From NCBI GenBank assembly GCA_910587225.1, contig CAJULT010000023.1, positions 1 to 9,717 on the forward strand: 9,717 nucleotides of DNA. The letters are read 5' to 3'. Source of the stretch: an uncultured Christensenellaceae bacterium. Its GTDB lineage: Bacteria > Bacillota > Clostridia > Christensenellales > UBA1242. Shown here one piece after another: positions 1-5,107 of this stretch; position 1 is the stretch's first letter; each line of letters opens with the position of its first letter. Position numbers and translations under genes: made by a program. The notes beneath the pieces are model-generated. The model had not been told where the DNA came from and made no database searches. It saw nothing but the letters and a program-made list of their open reading frames with translations.

Positions 1-1391
1 GTTCTCGATACTACAAGCGTGTCAATCATATTATTGTCAAAATTAAGCCCTCTAGCAGCACCAGCTTTTTTGATAAACTTCATATCAAAACCAATCACGT
101 TATGCCCGCTTATAATGCACCCTCTTGTGTAGTTGTAAAAATCTACAATTACGTCATCGATAGATGGCGCATGAGCCACCATTGCATTAGTAATGTGAGT
201 AAGTTCGGTAACCTCAGGCGGAATAGGTTTTTGAGGCTTGACAAAAGTTTGGAATTTCTCTTTAACTTGTCCATTGACGATTTTAACTGCTCCCAGTTCG
301 GTTATTTCGCAGCTTTCCGGGTCAAGCCCTGTGGTTTCAATGTCGAACACCACAATCGTGTTAGACATAATGAAGTCGCTATAATCCGGTTTGTCGTCAA
401 AGAGTTTTGCTTGTGAGGAAGAGTACAATGGCTCTGGAAACACTACCTGAGTATGATTAAGGTTTGGGTCAACAGGAATCTCAGTTTTAAGCTGAGGTGC
501 GGCACTTGCGTAGGTCATTTTACGAATGTAATATGTAAGGTTTCCGCTTAGTCCCTTTTGAACATCCCCTGTGCAAAGTACCATCATTCCATCTTGAAGT
601 GCTTCCATTTTTACTTCGTTTGATTTTGGACAGAAGTAAACGCATTCAATCTTATGCTCGTCAGTCAGGTCAAAGGTATATAATTTCTTTTCCTCTCCCT
701 TTCGTTTTCCTTTCTTAATTGTGAAAGTTTTCATTTTCTTGTTTGTAATAATTCCTGCTAAAATAACTGATTGTTTAGGCTTGTTAACATTCTCGATATA
801 TTCAGGGCGAGGTATAATATCACCTCCAAATATTTTTTTGATGATGTTAACGTTATAACGTGGCGTTCTCGGTGAAGATATTATTACATCCTCATACTCT
901 ATATCAGCTGGCAGTAATTCTCCACTTTCATGAAGTCCTATCTCAAAGTTTGCAATAAACCTTTTATCTAAAAACTGTTTAAGCCCTTTCTTCATTGCAG
1001 TCTCATCAAGTAACGAATAAATATCGCTATTAAGACTAATATCAATTTTGACATCTAAATTTTCTCTAATAATATTTATATTAGTTTCCATTATGTATGG
1101 GAAAACTGAGATATGCTCAATTTCAAAATAATTTTTAATTTCTTTGATAAGCAAGTTGTCATCAAGAAAGCTCTTTTTATACTTAACTCTTACTTTTGCA
1201 TTTAATGACAAAAACTCTTTGACGAAACCGCTTATTTCTTCCTTTTGAGCGTCTGTTAGTTCGTCCGCATCACAAGGATATAGTAAGGTGACGCTGCAAA
1301 CGCCAAGCCCCCTATCGTACACTACGTCAAAGAGTTTTAAATTTGAATATTTGTCTTCAAATTGTTTGTTAAGTGCTTCTATTAAAGTCAT
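1..1391 (-). CDS. polC: DNA polymerase III alpha subunit, Gram-positive type (PolC), N-terminal 463 codons, runs off window
   Basis: This is the 5' part of the replicative DNA polymerase of low-GC Gram-positives; the reading frame is open from the ATG at 1389-1391 to the window edge. Residues 1-200 resemble the PolC N-terminal domain. About 205-290 form an OB-fold-like beta-rich segment. A DEDD 3'-5' proofreading exonuclease starts near residue 345, with motif I VVFDIETTGLD (D350, E352) and motif II HNVIGFDMKF (D436). The catalytic polymerase domains lie outside the window. In Bacillus-type PolC the first half of the PHP domain, with an HLHT motif, lies between OB and exonuclease. Here there is only a roughly 50-residue proline-rich linker (293-345) without such a motif. 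The gene starts 9 nt after rseP and has no visible Shine-Dalgarno sequence, so it is probably translated by coupling to rseP. The identification is firm; the architecture downstream is unseen. Confidence 0.94.
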   Translation of the reverse strand, partial: MTLIEALNKQFEDKYSNLKLFDVVYDRGLGVCSVTLLYPCDADELTDAQKEEISGFVKEFLSLNAKVRVKYKKSFLDDNLLIKEIKNYFEIEHISVFPYIMETNINIIRENLDVKIDISLNSDIYSLLDETAMKKGLKQFLDKRFIANFEIGLHESGELLPADIEYEDVIISSPRTPRYNVNIIKKIFGGDIIPRPEYIENVNKPKQSVILAGIITNKKMKTFTIKKGKRKGEEKKLYTFDLTDEHKIECVYFCPKSNEVKMEALQDGMMVLCTGDVQKGLSGNLTYYIRKMTYASAAPQLKTEIPVDPNLNHTQVVFPEPLYSSSQAKLFDDKPDYSDFIMSNTIVVFDIETTGLDPESCEITELGAVKIVNGQVKEKFQTFVKPQKPIPPEVTELTHITNAMVAHAPSIDDVIVDFYNYTRGCIISGHNVIGFDMKFIKKAGAARGLNFDNNMIDTLVVSR

Positions 1392-1400
1392 ATCTACATT

Positions 1401-2672
1401 TTACAACACAAAATGAAGGATGTCAACAAGAATTACAAAACCGAGCAAAACTAAGAGTCCTATACTGTGTATCATATTTTCAATTTCAGGTTTTATCGGT
1501 TTGCGTCGTATCCACTCTATCAAGGTAAATATAACATGCGCCCCGTCAAGCGCCGGAATAGGTAACAAATTAAAGACGGCTAGGTTCGCTGATATTAATG
1601 GAATGAGTACAAGCAGGTTTGCCATATTTGCTTGTGTAACCGATGCAATTTCTGCAATGGTAGTGATTGGACCACCTATTTGGCTTATAGGAAGTTGGAA
1701 GGTAATAAGCAGCCACAGGCTTTTAAGCACTACCCAAGCGAAGCCGAACGCCATTGGTACGCATCTTGCAAGAGCTTCAACAAAGCTATGTCTGTATGAG
1801 CCAAAATTAAGAATTTGAACGGCTGCTACTTCTCCACTTTCATCAATATTCCCGCCAAGTGAGTAGCCTATTTTAGTTGCTTGTACCCTCAAATTTTCAT
1901 CGGTGGTGATGTTGCCGTCCTTGTCAAGATAGTTTCCATCTTTATCACGCTTCCAAATAGGGTTTCCATTTGAGTCAAAGGCAAGCTGCTCCACTTTTAT
2001 AAAGTAAACATCTACATCCTGCATTTTTCCGTCACGCCTTACTGTTAATGTAACTGGTTCATAATTTTTAAAAGCTTGCGGATTATTTTTGTTTTCCTCT
2101 GCATTTAGATAAGCGTTAAGTTTGTTTCGCTCCATTGTCACAAGGTCTGGGAAGGAATATGAATATGCAAAGTCAATCTTAGTTCCGTTCACATAGAACA
2201 CAACATCACCATCTTGCAAGTTATTGACAGCAGGATCATACTCTTCGGATACCTCATAGCTTACTACATTTTGAAGTGTTTGATAGGAGCGAAGTTCGAC
2301 AATATCATACCCTACACTTACTAGCAAGATAAATGAAAATAGGATAGCTGTTAAAAAGTTAAAAGTTACGCCTGCAAGAAATACAATAATACGCTTCCAA
2401 GGTTTTTGTGCAGCAAAGGTGTCTTCTTTTTTGATGCCTTCCTTTTCCCCGTCCTCACCTGCAAAAGCGCAGTAACCGCCTAACGGAAAAATACGGAGGG
2501 AAATTTTTTCACCCCGCTTATTTGTACGAGAAAAGATGGCCTTACCAAAGCCAATCGAAAATTCTTCTATCTTAAATTTTAAAATTCTTCCTGCAACGTA
2601 GTGACCTGTTTCATGAATGAGAACCATGAATAAAAGAACTACCACGGCAAGCAGAATATATAAAACTACCAT
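1401..2672 (-). CDS. rseP: RIP metalloprotease RseP-type (site-2 protease, M50B)
   Basis: An integral-membrane zinc protease of the site-2 family, which cleaves transmembrane segments such as those of anti-sigma factors or leftover signal peptides; the substrate here cannot be told. At 423 residues it has the usual length. The zinc site is HETGH (H20, E21, H24) in the first membrane helix, and the second metal-binding motif is NLLPIPALDG (368-377, D376). Membrane segments are apparent at about 1-19, 93-120, 308-326, 350-368 and 403-423. A divergent PDZ-like region spans about 125-225, with a recognisable DGDVVFYVNG stretch at 154-163. It is followed by an odd Asp/Gly/Asn-rich segment at 232-256. 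The start is supported by AGGAG only 4 nt upstream, overlapping the cdsA stop. It lies 7 nt after cdsA and 9 nt before polC. dxr, the usual neighbour between cdsA and rseP in Firmicutes, is absent. Confidence 0.95.
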   Translation of the reverse strand: MVVLYILLAVVVLLFMVLIHETGHYVAGRILKFKIEEFSIGFGKAIFSRTNKRGEKISLRIFPLGGYCAFAGEDGEKEGIKKEDTFAAQKPWKRIIVFLAGVTFNFLTAILFSFILLVSVGYDIVELRSYQTLQNVVSYEVSEEYDPAVNNLQDGDVVFYVNGTKIDFAYSYSFPDLVTMERNKLNAYLNAEENKNNPQAFKNYEPVTLTVRRDGKMQDVDVYFIKVEQLAFDSNGNPIWKRDKDGNYLDKDGNITTDENLRVQATKIGYSLGGNIDESGEVAAVQILNFGSYRHSFVEALARCVPMAFGFAWVVLKSLWLLITFQLPISQIGGPITTIAEIASVTQANMANLLVLIPLISANLAVFNLLPIPALDGAHVIFTLIEWIRRKPIKPEIENMIHSIGLLVLLGFVILVDILHFVL

Positions 2673-2679
2673 TCTACTC

Positions 2680-3651
2680 CTAAATTATTGCGAGCAATAT
2701 CGTAAACACAATTACGAGATAAGGTGCTAAGAAAATATATGAATCAACTCGGTCTAACATTCCACCATGACCCGGTAAAATTTTACCACTGTCTTTTGTT
2801 TCAGCTTTTCTTTTGAAGAAAGATTCGAGCAGGTCACCTGCTTGGCAAATAACTGAACCGATTAAAGATATTATTGCCACCTGCCAAAGTTTAAAACCTG
2901 CGCTTGCAAAAGCGATACTCATAGGCTCAATCGCGTTCATGATAAGATAGGTGCAGATTGATAAAAGTACGCACCAAACAATTCCCCCTATCGCACCTGC
3001 GATTGTTTTATTTGGGCTAACAGTTGGCATAAGTTTTGTCTTGCCAAAAAGCATTCCATTAAGATAAGCAAATGTGTCTGTAATTACAGGAATTAAAATC
3101 ATAAAAATGAGAGCTACAAGAGATGCATATCCGCCAAACTCACCTACCTTAGTAAAGGTAGCTGTAAGACCATCAAGGTGATTTAACACCGTTATAAACA
3201 TAAGTAAAAATGCTGGATAAATGAAAGAAATAGAAGTGTTGAAAGCTTTGTTAAACGAGTATCTTGTGATGCTGGTATTGCGTTCCATCTTTCTTATTTT
3301 CATCTCGTTGAAGGTTTTTTTGCGGTCAATTATGCCGCAAAGGAATGCTACGCCAAAGCCAAGAATGATAATAGCAACGTCAATTAAAAGAGTATAAGTA
3401 AGCCCAATGACATTATCAAAATAAAGACCAACTAGCGTTGACGCCATTAAAACTATCGGCATAATAATTGCAATGACGAAGTAGTTGTAATTACCCATCT
3501 TTTTAAGAAGTCGTGAAGTTTCAAGACATGCAACTACGGCTACAAAAAGCACGAGTGCGTCAAAGAAATATGGTGATACTAGCACTTTTAAAACAAAAGC
3601 TGCGACAAGCACCAAGATAATTTCAAGTGAAGTTAAAAGTCTTTTTTTCAT
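2680..3651 (-). CDS. cdsA: Phosphatidate cytidylyltransferase (CDP-diacylglycerol synthase)
   Basis: This membrane enzyme makes CDP-diacylglycerol from CTP and phosphatidic acid, the branch point for phosphatidylglycerol, cardiolipin and related phospholipids. The 323-residue product has several hydrophobic segments. It carries the full family signature near the C-terminus, residues 277-303: S277, K280-R281, K286-D287, H295-G-G, D300-R301 and D303. The upstream conserved block TDTFAYLNG (191-199) followed by SPNKTIAG (212-219) is also present. The first helices are spread over about 5-110. A charged, basic loop lies at 109-130. Its ATG overlaps the uppS stop codon by 4 nt (ATGA at 3648-3651), indicating translational coupling. 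The product of uppS and this enzyme both serve the envelope, which explains the pairing seen in many bacteria. Confidence 0.96.
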   Translation of the reverse strand: MKKRLLTSLEIILVLVAAFVLKVLVSPYFFDALVLFVAVVACLETSRLLKKMGNYNYFVIAIIMPIVLMASTLVGLYFDNVIGLTYTLLIDVAIIILGFGVAFLCGIIDRKKTFNEMKIRKMERNTSITRYSFNKAFNTSISFIYPAFLLMFITVLNHLDGLTATFTKVGEFGGYASLVALIFMILIPVITDTFAYLNGMLFGKTKLMPTVSPNKTIAGAIGGIVWCVLLSICTYLIMNAIEPMSIAFASAGFKLWQVAIISLIGSVICQAGDLLESFFKRKAETKDSGKILPGHGGMLDRVDSYIFLAPYLVIVFTILLAII

Positions 3652-4352
3652 TTAATTCCTCCGTATCTACGATTGCGCGATGAAAATACTTTTAGCGCTT
3701 TGAGTAGATGTCTTTCGTTAAAATCTGGCCATAATACTTTTGGGAAATATAATTCGCTGTAAGCCATTTGATAAAGTAAAAAGTTTGAAATTCGCTGCTC
3801 TCCGCTTGTGCGAATTACAAAATCAGGTTCAGGCGTTTTTCCGGTATATAGACTTGTGAGAATATCCTCTTCACTCACCTTTTTAACGCCTTTGGAAATC
3901 AGTTTGTTCACCGCTTGAGTGATGTCTGCCCTTCCACCATAATTTATTGCCAAAGTAACAGTTAAATTATCACAGTTTTCTGTATCAGCTTTGATGTTTG
4001 CAAGATAACCTTGCAAATCTTGTGGGAAAGCGCTATCATCACCTATTGTGACGATTTTAATCCCCCGCTCTTTAAAGTCAAGCCTTTTGGTTTTGAGAAA
4101 ATCGCGAATTAGGTCAAAAATACCGTCAACCTCCTGCTTACTTCTTTTCCAATTCTCTGTTGAAAAGGCAAAAAATGTAAGGTAAGGTATTTTGTATTTA
4201 AGGCAGGCATCAATAGTGCGCTCAACAGCCGATATCCCCTCTTTGTGTCCAAAGTTACGTGGCAAGCCTTGTGATTGCGCCCACCTACCATTGCCGTCCA
4301 TGATAATTGCAATATGCTTTGGTAAATTTTTAAGTTTAAGTTTGCGAAGCAT
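3648..4352 (-). CDS. uppS: Isoprenyl transferase / undecaprenyl diphosphate synthase
   Basis: A cis-prenyltransferase that adds isopentenyl diphosphate units to farnesyl diphosphate, giving the C55 carrier lipid of cell wall synthesis. All the family blocks are present in the 234-residue product: IAIIMDGNGRWA with the Mg-binding D19 and R23, FGHKEG (34-39), FFAFSTENWKRS (60-71), INYGGRADI (136-144), and the C-terminal RTSGEQRISNFLLYQ (181-195) followed by E200. The chain is slightly shorter than the roughly 250 residues of Bacillus or E. coli because the N-terminus begins just before the substrate-binding loop. AAGGAA at 4360-4365, 7 nt upstream, supports this ATG. The gene begins 20 nt after frr and overlaps cdsA by 4 nt. 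Confidence 0.97.
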   Translation of the reverse strand: MLRKLKLKNLPKHIAIIMDGNGRWAQSQGLPRNFGHKEGISAVERTIDACLKYKIPYLTFFAFSTENWKRSKQEVDGIFDLIRDFLKTKRLDFKERGIKIVTIGDDSAFPQDLQGYLANIKADTENCDNLTVTLAINYGGRADITQAVNKLISKGVKKVSEEDILTSLYTGKTPEPDFVIRTSGEQRISNFLLYQMAYSELYFPKVLWPDFNERHLLKALKVFSSRNRRYGGIK

Positions 4353-4372
4353 AAAAAAGTTCCTTTTAGAAA

Positions 4373-4939
4373 TTAGATTTCCATTATTTCTTTTTCTTTT
4401 GCATCGCTTAGTTCATCAATTTGAGCAACAGCTTTGTCAATTAATTTCTGAACTTCCTTTTCCCCAGTAGCCTGTTCGTCCTCGCTGATAGCCCCCTCTT
4501 TTTGAAGGTCTTTAACCATCTCCATAGCATCTCGCCTTGCGCCTCTAACAGCGATTTTGGTGTCTTCAGCAATCTTCTTAATTGTTTTCACAATCTCGCG
4601 TCTGCGCTCTTCAGTAAGTGCTGGGAAGATAAGTCTAATCACCTTTCCATCATCATTTGGAGCAATACCAATGTCAGCTGCGGCTATTGCTTTGCTTACG
4701 TTTTTAAGTTGAGTTTGATCCCAAACGCTGATGCAAAGAATTCTAGCTTCTGGCACAGTAATGCTTGCCATTTGATTGATTGGTGTAGGAACGCCGTAAT
4801 AGTCAATGTATACCTTGTCAAGTACGTGTGGATTAGCTCTTCCTGCGCGAATAACAAGATATTCACCTCTTTGGTGATTTAAAGCTTTGTCAAGTTCTTC
4901 GCCAAGGCTTAGAAGTATTTCCTCTATATCGTTTTGCAT
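4373..4939 (-). CDS. frr: Ribosome recycling factor
   Basis: This factor, together with EF-G, splits the post-termination ribosome so that subunits can be reused. The chosen product is 188 residues, close to the family norm of about 185, with RAGRANPHVLDKVYIDYYGV (31-50), PINQMASI (53-60), LTEERRREIVK (108-118) and VRGARRDA (131-138) matching the conserved RRF blocks. The start MQNDIEE is preferred over an in-frame ATG at 4985-4987, which would add 16 hydrophobic and cysteine-containing residues absent from the family. A good ribosome binding site (AAGGAGA, 4945-4951) lies 5 nt upstream of the chosen start. In most bacteria frr follows pyrH; here no pyrH is present, and frr appears to open a new transcription unit running through uppS-cdsA-rseP-polC. 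Confidence 0.96.
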   Translation of the reverse strand: MQNDIEEILLSLGEELDKALNHQRGEYLVIRAGRANPHVLDKVYIDYYGVPTPINQMASITVPEARILCISVWDQTQLKNVSKAIAAADIGIAPNDDGKVIRLIFPALTEERRREIVKTIKKIAEDTKIAVRGARRDAMEMVKDLQKEGAISEDEQATGEKEVQKLIDKAVAQIDELSDAKEKEIMEI

Positions 4940-4944
4940 AATAA

Positions 4945-4951
4945 TCTCCTT
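4945..4951 (-). promoter_or_regulatory. Ribosome binding site of frr that fixes its start
   Basis: AAGGAGA on the minus strand stands 5 nt before the ATG at 4937-4939. It decides for the 188-residue form of RRF against a longer reading from 4987. Confidence 0.8.
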
Positions 4952-4958
4952 GCAAAAT

Positions 4959-4987
4959 ATTTTACATGAAAAGAGGAATTTTTGCAA
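4959..4987 (-). promoter_or_regulatory. Candidate sigma-A promoter for the frr-uppS-cdsA-rseP-polC operon
   Basis: On the minus strand TTGCAA (4982-4987) is followed after 17 nt by TAAAAT (4959-4964), about 20 nt before the frr start codon. The -10 box matches the consensus at five of six positions and the -35 box at four of six. The location, downstream of an intrinsic terminator and immediately before an operon, makes it plausible. The region is AT-rich, so chance matches are likely and other starts are possible. Confidence 0.45.
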
Positions 4988-5080
4988 ATGTTTTTGGGCT
5001 TTATATTAAGAAATATGCAAACAAATGCCGATAAAATAACAATAATATTAAATATTCATCATTGCGAAAAATATAAATAA

Positions 5081-5107
5081 AAAAAGTGGCGCTTTGCGTC
5101 ACTTTTT
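5081..5107 (-). terminator. Intrinsic terminator of the 962-residue gene
   Basis: Arms 5081-5091 and 5097-5107 form an 11-position stem around a 5-nt loop. In the minus-strand transcript one position is an A-C mismatch. The stem is followed by a run of T (TTTTTTTATTTATATTTTT) on the minus strand. The rising arm includes the last bases of the TAA stop codon. The hairpin separates the large unknown gene from frr. On the plus strand the mismatch becomes a G-U pair, but no plus-strand gene needs it. Confidence 0.85.

Noticed and set aside
102..416. A 104-residue plus-strand ORF near the window start
   Set aside because: It is antisense to the PolC exonuclease region, whose minus-strand frame is open and carries the catalytic motifs.
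4940..4987. A longer 204-residue RRF starting at 4987
   Set aside because: The added 16 residues have no counterpart in RRF, and a good ribosome binding site precedes the start at 4939. The candidate promoter also overlaps this stretch.
4988..5080. Possible small gene or RNA between the unknown gene and frr
   Set aside because: The stretch is AT-rich with no ORF carrying a ribosome binding site and no convincing hairpin apart from the terminator; it reads as an ordinary leader.
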